NCBI GenBank assembly: GCA_009926615.1
Contig: RFOM01000003.1
Coordinates: 41,191 to 105,190 of the forward strand
Source of the DNA: Pseudomonadota bacterium
GTDB lineage: Bacteria; Bdellovibrionota_B; Oligoflexia; Silvanigrellales; Silvanigrellaceae
Direction: 5' to 3'
DNA: 64,000 nucleotides
Part shown: positions 36,531 through 47,305 of the stretch, piece by piece
Layout of the letters: every line of letters starts with the position of its first letter
Position numbering within the stretch: position 1 is the first letter of the stretch
The notes under the pieces: generated by a model
The model's input: the letters and a program-made list of their open reading frames with translations, nothing else
Database searches by the model: none
Told to the model about the DNA's origin: nothing
Made by a program: the position numbers and the translations under genes

Positions 36531-38426
36531 ATGGTTGAGCGCGATAAATTTTCTTCAAATGCGGTTATTAAAGTCATTGGTGTCGGCGGCGCAGGCGGCA
36601 ACGCGATCAACACGATGATTGAACAGGGGCTCTCGGGCGTTGAATTCATTGCTGCGAACACCGATGTTCAGGCTTTGGCCTCGAACCTCGCTCCGGTCAA
36701 GATTCAGCTGGGACGTGAATTGACCAAAGGTCTCGGGGCCGGCGCAAACCCTGAAGTGGGACGCGATGCCGCACTTGAAGACAAAGCAATAATTCAGGAA
36801 GTGCTCGCAGGAGCCGACATGGTCTTTGTCACCGCCGGAACGGGCGGCGGAACGGGTACCGGTGCGGCACCCATTATTGCGCAGGTCGCACGCGAAATCG
36901 GCGCATTGACGGTCGGTGTTGTGACCAAGCCATTTTCTTTTGAAGGCAAGCGCCGCAAAATTCATTCCGAACAGGGAATTCATTCACTGAAAAACTGTGT
37001 TGATACGCTGATCACCATTCCAAATCAGCGACTGCTGAGCATTGCTCCACCGCAAATGTCGATGCTTGACGGCTTTAAGCTTGCCGACGAAGTGTTGCTG
37101 AATGCGGTTAAGGGTATCTCCGACATCATCAACATTCCCGGCCGCGTCAACGTCGACTTCGCCGACGTGCGAACCATCATGTCGGAAATGGGAATGGCAC
37201 TGATGGGCATCGGAACAGCAACCGGAGAAAACCGTGCTGTTGAAGCGGCGCGTGCAGCAATCAATTCTCCGCTGCTTGAAGATGTCGATATCGAAGGTGC
37301 GACGGGCATTCTCATTAATATCACCGGAAGCAGCGGCATGACGCTCCACGAAATCAGTGAAGCTTCAACGCTGATTCAGGAAGCCGTTCACGAAGACGCA
37401 AACATCATCTTCGGTTCAGTTGTGAACGAAGAAATGGGTGACGTTTTGCGTGTCACGGTCATTGCAACCGGATTCGATCACGCAAGGGTTTCTTTGCCGG
37501 ATGCCCATAACAAGATTTACCCGAGTGCAAATAACGGATATGGGTACCACAACAACCAGCCTGCAGCTTCGGGAGCCGTGAACTCGCAAGGATTCGGCAA
37601 TCCTCATCAGACTCATAACCAAAGACCGCAGTCACAGGGATTCGGTTATGGAAATACTCATTCCGATCCGCGCATGAGTCATCCGCAAAACAATCCGATG
37701 CAGTCATCCGCGGGCCAGCGGCCGGACGGCGGTCTTTCCAACCGGCCTTCATCGCTGTCGGGCAACGGCAACGGATACGCGCAGTCAAACAACGCGGGCA
37801 ACGGTTCAGCCCCTGTTGCAGCGGGACTCTCGCTGCGTTCTCCCTATGAAGTCGGACAGCCTGTCAACCAGTTCCGCAGGCCGCAAGACAACATTAACCA
37901 CATCGCCGACACAAACCAGAACAGTTATGGTCGTCAGAATCACGCGGCAGCCAATCACACAGGCAACTCCGGCATGACGGCTCAGGGACACAATCCGTCG
38001 CTGCACCAGCAGAGTCTTGCGCTGCACAACGCCGCTCAGTCGGTGAATCAGTTAAGAAGCGCTCTTGCGGGGAATACCCAGCAGGACAATGACTCCATCC
38101 ATCAGGACGATCCGGCAGGCCGTTCAGCTTACAGCAGCTCAAAGAACGAATTTGAAGAGCTGACGCAATGGACACTTGAACTCTCCCGTCAGACTTCCTC
38201 GGAGGGCAGTTCCTCGAATGACGGGCTGACGACGGGCGAGACAAATTCCGAGTCCGGCGTCATTCCTGAAAGCGTTCTGAAGCGCGCCATGGAAGAAAGC
38301 GAAAACGAAAACGAGAAAGCTCTGAGACTCGCGCGTGAACTCGCCGAAATCTCGCCTGACGACGGCGACTTTGAAACCCCCGCATTCCTTCGCCGCAAAG
38401 ATGATCTCGTCAACCGCGGCCTGTGA
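36531..38426 (+). CDS. ftsZ: Cell division protein FtsZ with very long linker
   Basis: The tubulin-like GTPase that forms the Z ring. The core (about 1-322) has the GTP-binding GGTGTGAAP (106-114), the N-terminal [18 protein letters not shown], and the T7 loop [15 protein letters not shown]. The core is followed by about 285 residues of Gln/Asn/Ser/His-rich, low-complexity linker, then the conserved C-terminal peptide ETPAFLRR near the end that binds FtsA. Total 631 residues, against a usual 380-420. ATG 36531 has AAAGGAG about ten bases upstream; the frame is open further upstream to 36420, but homology begins here. It has its own terminator downstream. Confidence 0.96.
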   Translation: MVERDKFSSNAVIKVIGVGGAGGNAINTMIEQGLSGVEFIAANTDVQALASNLAPVKIQLGRELTKGLGAGANPEVGRDAALEDKAIIQEVLAGADMVFVTAGTGGGTGTGAAPIIAQVAREIGALTVGVVTKPFSFEGKRRKIHSEQGIHSLKNCVDTLITIPNQRLLSIAPPQMSMLDGFKLADEVLLNAVKGISDIINIPGRVNVDFADVRTIMSEMGMALMGIGTATGENRAVEAARAAINSPLLEDVDIEGATGILINITGSSGMTLHEISEASTLIQEAVHEDANIIFGSVVNEEMGDVLRVTVIATGFDHARVSLPDAHNKIYPSANNGYGYHNNQPAASGAVNSQGFGNPHQTHNQRPQSQGFGYGNTHSDPRMSHPQNNPMQSSAGQRPDGGLSNRPSSLSGNGNGYAQSNNAGNGSAPVAAGLSLRSPYEVGQPVNQFRRPQDNINHIADTNQNSYGRQNHAAANHTGNSGMTAQGHNPSLHQQSLALHNAAQSVNQLRSALAGNTQQDNDSIHQDDPAGRSAYSSSKNEFEELTQWTLELSRQTSSEGSSSNDGLTTGETNSESGVIPESVLKRAMEESENENEKALRLARELAEISPDDGDFETPAFLRRKDDLVNRGL

Positions 38427-38449
38427 GGCGGGTTTGCGAATGAATCAAA

Positions 38450-38483
38450 GGGGACGACCTGCGGGTTCGTCCCCTTCTTTTTT
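38450..38483 (+). terminator. Intrinsic terminator after ftsZ
   Basis: An eight-base stem, GGGGACGA with TCGTCCCC, a nine-base loop, then TTCTTTTTT. It lies 24 bases after the ftsZ stop. On the other strand the stem is followed by CTTTG, so it may also slow transcription of the convergent gene (38517-39632). Confidence 0.9.
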
Positions 38484-38516
38484 ATTGAATTGAATCGCAA
38501 GACTTCAAATTAAATT

Positions 38517-39632
38517 TTAGCCCAGAACACCTTCTTCAGAACTGCCTGCAGCATTTCCGCTCTGATAGATCAACGGAAACGACGATCCCGAATGCGGATT
38601 GCGACCTCGCTTTTTCCCTGCAGCTTCGGATGAGGGCGTTTGTTCAAGCGTCCCGAGAAAATAGAGCCAGCTCGCAGCCTCGGGAGAAGGAAAATCAAGA
38701 CTGCCGGTGCGCATCAGAACCGGCCCCGTCAACTTCCAGAACTGCTTCTTGGCGGCATCCATGCGCAAATAACGATCCCAGCGGCATGACATGGCAAGAA
38801 GTCCCTGATCGATGACAGGTGTCCTGCTTTGAACTCCCGCAGCAATCATTTCAGGCGAGAGTTTGGAAAAAACAGACCGTCCGTCGAGGCGGGGCTGAAC
38901 AGGTCCGTATATGACATCTGAATCGACACTGCAGACCCATGGCGCAGCCGATTCCCTTTCCATCTGTTCTCCCGGCCCGGGGATCGGCAGGTTAAGAAAA
39001 CTCAAAACCTCATGAGTTAACTTTGCAACACTGGCAAGACGCGCCGGATAATTGCGGCACTCCTTGGGCAGCAAATGAACTCCCAGCACCTTTCTGGGAA
39101 CAAGGCCGGGCTGGCCGGTCGCAAGCTCCAGAAGCTCAAAAGTAGGCGCAGACTGAACACAGTAGATTTCAGGTCCGTCGGTATTCCAAAGAATTTCAAA
39201 AGCACCGACAAGACGCTGAAAAAAAACATCAAGACTGGCTTTTTGTGTCCGCGACATCGAGTGTGCCGCGGCTGATATTTCCCACTGTCCGAGCCACGGC
39301 TTGGGCATCAAAATAAGAGTTCTTCGGGCCAGATTGAATGCCGGCCGAAGGTCCTGCATGAGTTTCAGCAAATTCTCTGCAAAAAGAAATCCCCACAGAT
39401 CAAGAACGAGAAGAGCCGGCTCTCTGCGTTCGACCAGTTTTCGCTCGAGCGCATCAAAACTGAAAGCATCAACCCGAATAACCTCGTCGAGGTACGGCGA
39501 TGAAAACTCGGAAGCGCGCACACCGGGATCAACCTGAATGCAAATTTGCAGTTTACGCGTGCCGTTGCTCAACTCATTGACAACCGACTCAACCACTTTG
39601 GGCAGCATTCTGCCCCAGAAAATCACCCTCAT
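38517..39632 (-). CDS. Unknown protein coupled to glycosyltransferase
   Basis: A 371-residue protein whose first strand (MRVIFWGRM) and the alternation in the first 100 residues (FDALERKLVERREPALLVLDLWG) suggest a Rossmann-like alpha/beta fold, possibly NAD- or sugar-nucleotide-binding, but no glycine-rich motif is intact. There is no signal peptide. The last 40 residues are Ser/Gly/Lys-rich and look disordered. It begins at ATG 39632, overlapping the glycosyltransferase stop by four bases, so the two work together, plausibly in surface glycan synthesis. I do not recognise the family. Confidence 0.7.
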   Translation of the reverse strand: MRVIFWGRMLPKVVESVVNELSNGTRKLQICIQVDPGVRASEFSSPYLDEVIRVDAFSFDALERKLVERREPALLVLDLWGFLFAENLLKLMQDLRPAFNLARRTLILMPKPWLGQWEISAAAHSMSRTQKASLDVFFQRLVGAFEILWNTDGPEIYCVQSAPTFELLELATGQPGLVPRKVLGVHLLPKECRNYPARLASVAKLTHEVLSFLNLPIPGPGEQMERESAAPWVCSVDSDVIYGPVQPRLDGRSVFSKLSPEMIAAGVQSRTPVIDQGLLAMSCRWDRYLRMDAAKKQFWKLTGPVLMRTGSLDFPSPEAASWLYFLGTLEQTPSSEAAGKKRGRNPHSGSSFPLIYQSGNAAGSSEEGVLG

Positions 39633-41098
39633 TCAGTGACCTCCGCAGGAATCCGCGCAGTCTCGGAAAACAGTGTCGACAGCAAACTTTCCGCCGCCCG
39701 CAGCCATCGAAAATCCTGACCGCCTCCGCGCTGACAAATAAAAGACCGCGGATGAACCGCTGCATGCATTTCATTTATGAAAACGTCAAGACCGGACTTG
39801 TTGCGCAAAACCGACAGCAAAGCTTCACGCCATGCGGACGCTTCGTCAGTATCGACACTCTGCCAAAACTGCGGATGAAATGAATGGCCGGAAAAATGAC
39901 CGTCAACCGCGGTTCCGGATCTGTAAACAACAGGCAGGCCGGACAGAGCAGCCTCAACAGGAGGAAAGCCGAAGCCTTCGGCCTGACTCGGATGGACAAG
40001 CACGTCACCGCAACGGTAAAGCTGCGCAAGCATTTCATCGGGCAAAGATTCTGTCCTGAGAACAATACCGTTTTCCGTATATGAAACTTTCAATCCGGAC
40101 TTTGCTTCATCATACCCCGATACGCCGGTTTGTTTGCCGCCCGCCTTGGGATTTTTGTTTGCCGCGCCGTCTTCGTCGCCGCCGACGCGAATAAACAACA
40201 CTCCTTCGGAAAGATCGCTGTGGAGTTGCTGGGCGACGTCTTCTGCCAGCTCCCATCCCTTGTATTTTTGCGAGCGGCCTACCCCGAGAATCCAACGGCG
40301 GCGAACGAGTTGATCAAGTTCTTCACCTCTCGGCCGGCTTTGTTGGGCAGCCTGCATCGGGTTGCCGAACTCAGGGTTGCCCGCAAAAAGAATATCCAGA
40401 AAGGCGCGCCGTGCCGAAATAAGTTCAGCGAGTGAACTGTAGCGCGGAAGAGAACCGAAAATGGACTCAATACCGCTCGGCAAAACAAAAACAGGTTGAG
40501 TTCTGCGCGGCGACAAACGGGACAATCTGTCAGCCGAATCCTTTGAAACCGTAAATACAAACGGCAATTTTGTGAGAGTCCGGCGGACGATGAAAGAAAA
40601 TTGCGCCCGAAATAAAAAACTCATCGAACGCGCGTGATCGATCGGAATGGTATCGTGAATGACCTGAACAATTCTTGACCGCATGGCCCTCGGAAGTAAC
40701 AATCCGGTCATCACGGGCCTGTCAAAATTACCCGGCGCAATCCAGTAAAACTGCCCCTTTGACCACTTCAAAATCCATTTCAAAACTCGGCTGGACCACA
40801 TATATTGGGGCTTCTCCCACTGCGGGGAAAGAGCGCCCGGCCCGCCGCTCCAAAATGACACCAAAGTCGGATTTTCCTGAATAAGCTCTATGGCCCATCG
40901 GGGAGGTTCAGCTTTGGCAATCAACAGAATTTTCACATGAGCCGTTGCTGCGTCGTTATTGCTTCTCCTGACTGAGAGTGCCTCACTCAGGGCCCTTGAA
41001 AGACCAATCACGAAACGCGCAACACCCGAATGTCCGTCAGTCGAAGCCGAACGTATGTCAACGACCAGCCAAAAGGGCCGAACATCATCGCTCGCCAT
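39629..41098 (-). CDS. Glycosyltransferase, GT4-like
   Basis: A 489-residue GT-B fold glycosyltransferase that probably transfers sugar from a nucleotide donor to a lipid- or surface-bound acceptor. The N-terminal domain starts FWLVVDIRSASTDGHSGVARFVIGLSRAL. The C-terminal domain has WILGVGRSQKYKGWELAEDV, and the donor-binding EX7E segment in HPSQAEGFGFPPVEAALSGLPVV. An acidic, Lys/Gly-rich insertion (GGDEDGAANKNPKAGG) lies before it. ATG 41098 with GGAG seven bases upstream is preferred over the longer open frame. It follows the ATP synthase terminator. Confidence 0.88.
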   Translation of the reverse strand: MASDDVRPFWLVVDIRSASTDGHSGVARFVIGLSRALSEALSVRRSNNDAATAHVKILLIAKAEPPRWAIELIQENPTLVSFWSGGPGALSPQWEKPQYMWSSRVLKWILKWSKGQFYWIAPGNFDRPVMTGLLLPRAMRSRIVQVIHDTIPIDHARSMSFLFRAQFSFIVRRTLTKLPFVFTVSKDSADRLSRLSPRRTQPVFVLPSGIESIFGSLPRYSSLAELISARRAFLDILFAGNPEFGNPMQAAQQSRPRGEELDQLVRRRWILGVGRSQKYKGWELAEDVAQQLHSDLSEGVLFIRVGGDEDGAANKNPKAGGKQTGVSGYDEAKSGLKVSYTENGIVLRTESLPDEMLAQLYRCGDVLVHPSQAEGFGFPPVEAALSGLPVVYRSGTAVDGHFSGHSFHPQFWQSVDTDEASAWREALLSVLRNKSGLDVFINEMHAAVHPRSFICQRGGGQDFRWLRAAESLLSTLFSETARIPAEVTE

Positions 41099-41109
41099 AG
41101 GTCTTCTCC

Positions 41110-41142
41110 AAAAAAAAACGGGAGGATTTTTACATCCCCCCG
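41110..41142 (-). terminator. Intrinsic terminator of ATP synthase operon
   Basis: On the minus strand CGGGGGGAT and ATCCTCCCG pair over nine positions (one G-U) around a GTAAAA loop, followed by nine T residues. It lies 42 bases downstream of the atpC stop and 12 bases before the glycosyltransferase start, so it separates the two units. Confidence 0.92.
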
Positions 41143-41183
41143 AGTGTATCATGTTGTCAGAAAAAAATGAGGCTAACGTCAGC

Positions 41184-41624
41184 TCATCGACCCGCAGAGT
41201 GAAGCGTGGCCGCCTCAATACGTGCCAATGCTCTGGCCTGAGCCGAAACCGCGTCCTGCACCTCTTCGGGAGTGCCGTTCGACCCGCCCGCAGTCAGCTG
41301 TTCACGCGCGCGCTCCAAGGCCCTCTGGGCGCGGCCCACATCGATGGAAGCCGCATCCTCGGCGATATCAGCCAGCAAAGTGACGGAGTTACCGTCAACT
41401 TTGGCGACACCGCCTGAAACGGTGAGAAAAGTCGTCGTATTGTTGCTGTCAAAATAGACAAGCCCTGTTCCAAGCGCACACACGAGGTCGGCATGTTCCG
41501 GAAGTATCCCCAGAACACCCTTCGTGCTTGGAAAGTGCACTGAAGAACATCCAACACCCTCAACAATCCGGCGCGTTGGCGTCAGAACCGTCAATTTCAT
41601 TGGATACTGTTGAGTTGCTTGCAT
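41184..41624 (-). CDS. atpC: ATP synthase epsilon subunit
   Basis: Epsilon of the F1 part, which couples rotation and inhibits the enzyme. A beta-sandwich domain (LTVLTPTRRIVEG, FPSTKGVLGILPEHADLVCALGTG) at the start, then two alpha helices (RAQRALERAREQL and the Ala-rich end). It has 146 residues, a normal length, and ends the operon before a strong terminator. A Met at about residue 9 could be an alternative start, giving a shorter protein. Confidence 0.95.
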   Translation of the reverse strand: MQATQQYPMKLTVLTPTRRIVEGVGCSSVHFPSTKGVLGILPEHADLVCALGTGLVYFDSNNTTTFLTVSGGVAKVDGNSVTLLADIAEDAASIDVGRAQRALERAREQLTAGGSNGTPEEVQDAVSAQARALARIEAATLHSAGR

Positions 41625-41651
41625 GAAACGTTCCTCTCAATCGATTGCGGA

Positions 41652-43067
<1,416 letters not shown>

Positions 43068-43091
43068 TCATCACTCCCTTAACGGCCGCTC

Positions 43092-44039
43092 TTAGAGAGC
43101 CTCTGCGCCGCTGATAATCTCAATAAGTTCGCGTGTAATTGCTGCCTGACGTGCCCGCTGATAGGTGATCTGCAGACGGCGTTCCATGTCTTTCGCATTT
43201 CTGGTTGCGTTATCCATCGCCGTCATACGCGCGCCGTGTTCACTGGCAATGGCCTCCAGCAAAACCTGATAGATTCTGGTTGCCAGATATCGCGGAAGAA
43301 TCGTTTCTGCCAAAGCACTCCACGACGGTTCCAGAATACTTTCACCGGTGACCCCGTCTTCCGACCCGCCGGACTGTAACGGCAAAACCTTCTCGCTGAC
43401 AGGAACCTGCGTCATCGCCGACTGAAATTGGTTGTACACAATATGCACTTCACCAACTTCACCCGAACCGAACGCCGTCTCAACTGCAGTCGCCAGCGTC
43501 TGCGCAAATTCGTAATTGGGCTTGTCAAAAGTCATTCCCAGCTGAAAAATTCCGTTTTCATTTTCACTCATCACAGAAGCAGGAGCTTCAACAAACTTCT
43601 GCATCGGGACTTGCTTCTGCCCTTTGACGCCGCCCGGTAATGTACGCTTGGACAAAACCTGAAACGCCTTCTTGCCGATACACATCACCACAGGCTTTTT
43701 ACCGGCAGAAACCAGCTCATCCACTGCTCTCAGTGCAGCTTTGACGGTGTTTGTGTTGTAACCGCCGCACAGACCTCTTTCTGAGGAAATCACAATGAGC
43801 AGCACTCTGCCGGACGATCCGGACTTCAAAAGGTTCAAAGCAGAATCTGCTCCGCGCGCACCGGCAACGAGTTTGACAACAAGCTTTTCAAGTGAGCGGG
43901 CATAAGGACGCGCCTGCAAAACGTTGTTCTGCGCACGACCAAACTTGGCAGCAGACACAAGCTTCATCGCCTTGGTTATCTGCTGAGTATTTTTCACGCT
44001 TTTAATACGTGTGCGGAGATCTTTCAGGTTAGCCGGCAT
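43092..44039 (-). CDS. atpG: ATP synthase gamma subunit
   Basis: The central rotor shaft of F1. The N-terminal [29 protein letters not shown] and the C-terminal [17 protein letters not shown] coiled coil are characteristic. The [11 protein letters not shown] motif is present near residue 100. The 315 residues exceed the typical 285-295 because of short insertions, including one around [13 protein letters not shown] chose ATG 44039, which overlaps the atpA stop by 11 bases; the frame is open ten codons further upstream. Confidence 0.95.
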   Translation of the reverse strand: MPANLKDLRTRIKSVKNTQQITKAMKLVSAAKFGRAQNNVLQARPYARSLEKLVVKLVAGARGADSALNLLKSGSSGRVLLIVISSERGLCGGYNTNTVKAALRAVDELVSAGKKPVVMCIGKKAFQVLSKRTLPGGVKGQKQVPMQKFVEAPASVMSENENGIFQLGMTFDKPNYEFAQTLATAVETAFGSGEVGEVHIVYNQFQSAMTQVPVSEKVLPLQSGGSEDGVTGESILEPSWSALAETILPRYLATRIYQVLLEAIASEHGARMTAMDNATRNAKDMERRLQITYQRARQAAITRELIEIISGAEAL

Positions 44040-45549
44040 TTGCGTCGAACCTCTTGGCGAACGCCTCAAGGCCAGATTTGATCTTGGTTTGAAGCTCGTT
44101 GCTCATCTTCTTTCCGTTGCCAATCTCGTCAAGCTCGGCACGATAATTTCTATCGAAGTATTCGAGCATTTGTGCCTCAAACTTGCCAACATTCCGGACA
44201 TCCACATCATCCATTGCACCGCTTGTTGCAGCGAAGATGACAAGAATCTGTTTTTCAACCGGCATCGGGTTGTATTGAGCCTGCTTGAGAAGTTCCATCA
44301 GCCGCTGGCCGCGGTTAAGCTGACGCTTGGTCACGGCATCGAGATCCGAACCGAACTGCGCAAAGGCTGCAAGTTCGCGGTACTGAGCGAGTTCAAGCCG
44401 CAAGCTGCCTGCGACTTGCTTCATCGCACCAATTTGAGCCGAACCGCCCACGCGGGAAACCGACAAACCGGCGTTCACGGCAGGACGCAGACCTGAGTTG
44501 AAAAGGTCGGCTTCAAGGTAAATCTGACCGTCAGTAATCGAAATCACGTTCGTAGGAATATACGCTGACACGTCGCCGGCCTGTGTTTCAATGATCGGAA
44601 ATGCAGTCAGACTGCCCGCACCGAGTTCGTCATTGAGTTTGCACGCGCGTTCAAGCAAACGGCTGTGGAGATAGAAAACGTCGCCGGGATAAGCTTCGCG
44701 ACCCGGAGGACGGCGAAGAAGCAGGGACAATTCACGATACGCCTGTGCGTGTTTGGTTAAGTCGTCATAGAAAATAACCGCATGCTGTCCGTTGTCACGG
44801 AAGTATTCACCCATCGTGCAACCCGAGTAAGGCGCGAGGAACTGCAAAGGCGCAGGATCCGAAGCACCGGCAACAACCACGATTGTGTACTCAAGAGCAC
44901 CGGCCTTGCGGAGCTTCTCAACAACCTGCGCAACCGTCGAAGCCTTTTGCCCGATGGCGACGTAAATACAGACAACGCCCTTGCCCTTTTGGTTGATGAT
45001 CGTGTCGAGTGCGACCGCAGTCTTACCCGTCTGGCGGTCACCAATGATGAGCTCGCGCTGTCCACGGCCAATCGGAATCATGGCATCAATGGACTTGAGA
45101 CCGGTCTGAAGAGGTTCGTGGACGCTCTTGCGGGCCATGATGCCGGGAGCCTTAACTTCAACCACCGATGTCGCATCTGTTTTGATTGGCCCAAGCCCGT
45201 CAAGCGGCTCACCCATCGCGTTGACAACGCGGCCGAGAAGTCCGCGCCCCACAGGCACACGGTTGATTTCGGACGTTCTTTTGACCGTCATTCCTTCACG
45301 GATTTTGTCTGCTTCACCGAAAATCGCAACACCGACGTTGTCTTCTTCGAGGTTGAGAACCAAGCCTTTGGTTCCGTTTTCAAAGGTCACGGTCTCGGAG
45401 GTCATCGCCTTGTCGAGGCCGTAAACGCGGGCAATCCCGTCGGCAACGGAAACAACGGTTCCCGTCTCCGCAACTTCGGCAGTCTGACCGAGGGCCTGAA
45501 TTTTCTGTTTAAGTAACTGGCTGATCTCATCAATGCGGATCTGTTCCAT
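44029..45549 (-). CDS. atpA: ATP synthase alpha subunit
   Basis: Non-catalytic nucleotide-binding subunit of F1. The P-loop GDRQTGKTA lies near residue 170, and the family signature [20 protein letters not shown] [15 protein letters not shown] near 365. It is 506 residues, which is normal. It sits between atpH (three bases away) and atpG (overlap). No oddities were seen. Confidence 0.98.
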   Translation of the reverse strand: MEQIRIDEISQLLKQKIQALGQTAEVAETGTVVSVADGIARVYGLDKAMTSETVTFENGTKGLVLNLEEDNVGVAIFGEADKIREGMTVKRTSEINRVPVGRGLLGRVVNAMGEPLDGLGPIKTDATSVVEVKAPGIMARKSVHEPLQTGLKSIDAMIPIGRGQRELIIGDRQTGKTAVALDTIINQKGKGVVCIYVAIGQKASTVAQVVEKLRKAGALEYTIVVVAGASDPAPLQFLAPYSGCTMGEYFRDNGQHAVIFYDDLTKHAQAYRELSLLLRRPPGREAYPGDVFYLHSRLLERACKLNDELGAGSLTAFPIIETQAGDVSAYIPTNVISITDGQIYLEADLFNSGLRPAVNAGLSVSRVGGSAQIGAMKQVAGSLRLELAQYRELAAFAQFGSDLDAVTKRQLNRGQRLMELLKQAQYNPMPVEKQILVIFAATSGAMDDVDVRNVGKFEAQMLEYFDRNYRAELDEIGNGKKMSNELQTKIKSGLEAFAKRFDANAG

Positions 45550-45552
45550 CTG

Positions 45553-46098
45553 TTAGACTCCCTGACTCAAGTTTTCTTTAAGGTTTGAAAGACGTGTCTT
45601 AAGGCTCGCATCAATCTGACGAGTCCCAATGTTTACAACCATACCCGCGCGCAATTGCGGCTCTGTATGACATTCAAAAACAACCTTCCGGCCCAGAGAC
45701 TGGGACAGACTTTTTTCCAGTTCGGCGATTTCCGAAGGTGCCATCGGACTGGCCGATCTGATTTGCCCGCGCAAAATATTTTTGTGTGAATCAATCTTCT
45801 CGAGGACCTTTTTCATCACAAGTTTTAAATGTGACAAGCGGCCGTTTTGAACCATTAAATTCAATGCCCGAGTAGTCGGCGCGCTGAGCGCGAGCTTCTC
45901 GGAAAGCAGTTGGACCAGTTGTTGTTTTTCAGCAGCACTGCGTGCCGGACTCGAAAAAAACAACTCGACCTCGGGTGTAAGCACACCGATGAGTGCATGA
46001 GCCTCGGTTGAAAGCACATCGACCTGCTGGAGCTCCAGTGCGCTTTCAAACAGGGCCGTCGCATACCTGCGTGCCAGCTGTCCTGTACTGACCTTCAT
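45553..46098 (-). CDS. atpH: ATP synthase delta subunit
   Basis: The stator link at the top of F1 that binds alpha and the b subunits. The start RRYATALFESALE and the central RALNLMVQNGRL, followed by the C-terminal VNIGTRQIDASLKTRLSNLKENL, match the OSCP/delta family. It has 181 residues, a normal length. atpF lies 24 bases upstream and atpA three bases downstream. Confidence 0.96.
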   Translation of the reverse strand: MKVSTGQLARRYATALFESALELQQVDVLSTEAHALIGVLTPEVELFFSSPARSAAEKQQLVQLLSEKLALSAPTTRALNLMVQNGRLSHLKLVMKKVLEKIDSHKNILRGQIRSASPMAPSEIAELEKSLSQSLGRKVVFECHTEPQLRAGMVVNIGTRQIDASLKTRLSNLKENLSQGV

Positions 46099-46122
46099 AT
46101 GTTCCCCTCTGCACGTCTTGTT

Positions 46123-47121
46123 TCAGACCGATGCCGGCAATTGTGTTGAGTTTCGCAAACCTGCAAGCGCATTCTGACGCAATGAACTGTCGATCTTTGT
46201 CAGAGTGTCGCCCGTCAGCTTCATATCCAGAGCAACCACAACCTGCTCGAAAATTTCTTTACGGAGCTGCTCTTTGCCTTCGGCAATCATCTGCCGTCCG
46301 ACACGTTCTGTATCGCGCAGGATCTGAGCCGCGGCCTCGTTCGCGTCATGAATGAGTTTGTCGCGCTGAAGAACCCCTTCGTTCGCAAAATCAGTCCGCA
46401 GTGCTTCAATTTCTGCCTGCAGGTTTTTGAGCTTGGCTTCGTATTCTTCGCTTTTGCGCTGGGCAAGCAGCATGGCCTCGCGGGCTTCGGACAACTTTGT
46501 GCGAAGAGCGTCACGCCGGCCCTCAAGCATTTTTGAGACACCCTTTCGGGCAAAGAAAGTCAAAGCTGCAGCAAAAACGACAAACTGAAAATAGGGCCAT
46601 AAAATCCCGTAGATGGGATCCACTGCGCCGCCACCGGAAGCCTGTCCGACCGAAGACACCACGGTCAAAACAGCAACTGCGAGCGCAGAATTTTTGGCCA
46701 GACGCGACAGCGCAAGTTCGGTCAACTCTGAAACCGTGTATGGAATCTTTTCCCGTTCGCCGGCGATTTGATAGGCGACTTGCTCGCGGATATCTTTGAG
46801 TTTTTCCTTTGATGCCTCGTGTGCGTGCTGCATAATTCCAGACGACTCAGCCTGTGCCGCAAGAATCTGATTGTTAAAGAGTTCACGGGCTTCGGAAAGA
46901 GCCGACTGATGGGCATCTTTATATGACTTTTCAAGACGTTCGAGCTTAGCTTCGATTCCCTTTGCGGAATCAACCGCTCCATCTGTGCGCCGGCGGCGTT
47001 CGTTGGTGAGGGCAAGCAACGGTTTTACAAGCAAAAATTTCGCGGACACCAAGGCCGCTAAGTAGAATCCCCCCTGAATCAGCATGGGGATGAGTTCAGG
47101 TTTTAGTTTTAATTCAGCCAT
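46123..47121 (-). CDS. atpF: Fused ATP synthase b'-b subunit
   Basis: One 332-residue chain that looks like two stator subunits joined head to tail. Residues 1-140 resemble b': one transmembrane helix (12-34) and a long charged coiled coil. Residues 144-332 resemble a deltaproteobacterial b subunit with its usual signal-like start (ALAVAVLTVVSSVGQASGGG, 146-165), a second membrane span (172-192), and a coiled coil (195-300). The signal-like part must act here as a third span. There is no ATG or ribosome binding site at the junction. In related genomes b' and b are separate genes. ATG 47121 has AGGG upstream; the frame is open to 47214. atpB and atpE are not in the window. Confidence 0.9.
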   Translation of the reverse strand: MAELKLKPELIPMLIQGGFYLAALVSAKFLLVKPLLALTNERRRRTDGAVDSAKGIEAKLERLEKSYKDAHQSALSEARELFNNQILAAQAESSGIMQHAHEASKEKLKDIREQVAYQIAGEREKIPYTVSELTELALSRLAKNSALAVAVLTVVSSVGQASGGGAVDPIYGILWPYFQFVVFAAALTFFARKGVSKMLEGRRDALRTKLSEAREAMLLAQRKSEEYEAKLKNLQAEIEALRTDFANEGVLQRDKLIHDANEAAAQILRDTERVGRQMIAEGKEQLRKEIFEQVVVALDMKLTGDTLTKIDSSLRQNALAGLRNSTQLPASV

Positions 47122-47305
47122 TAGATTTCCCTTTTTGTGGGATGGAACCGGTGTGACTCGAAGGGCCATGGGGCCTTTTGGCGGTTTCTTACTGTTTAGT
47201 TTATGTTCGCGCAAGTGCTTGGGATGCGCAGTTTAGGCAATTGTCCGAGCCGCTCAGAATGTGGACGATTGGCCAGTCTAAACGGCTCGCAAACTCAAGG
47301 GATGG

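Noticed and set aside
47122..47305. Hairpins in the leader of the ATP operon as a riboswitch or terminator
   Set aside because: Several imperfect repeats exist (for example AAGGGCC with GGGCCTT), but there is no T run and no known aptamer pattern.
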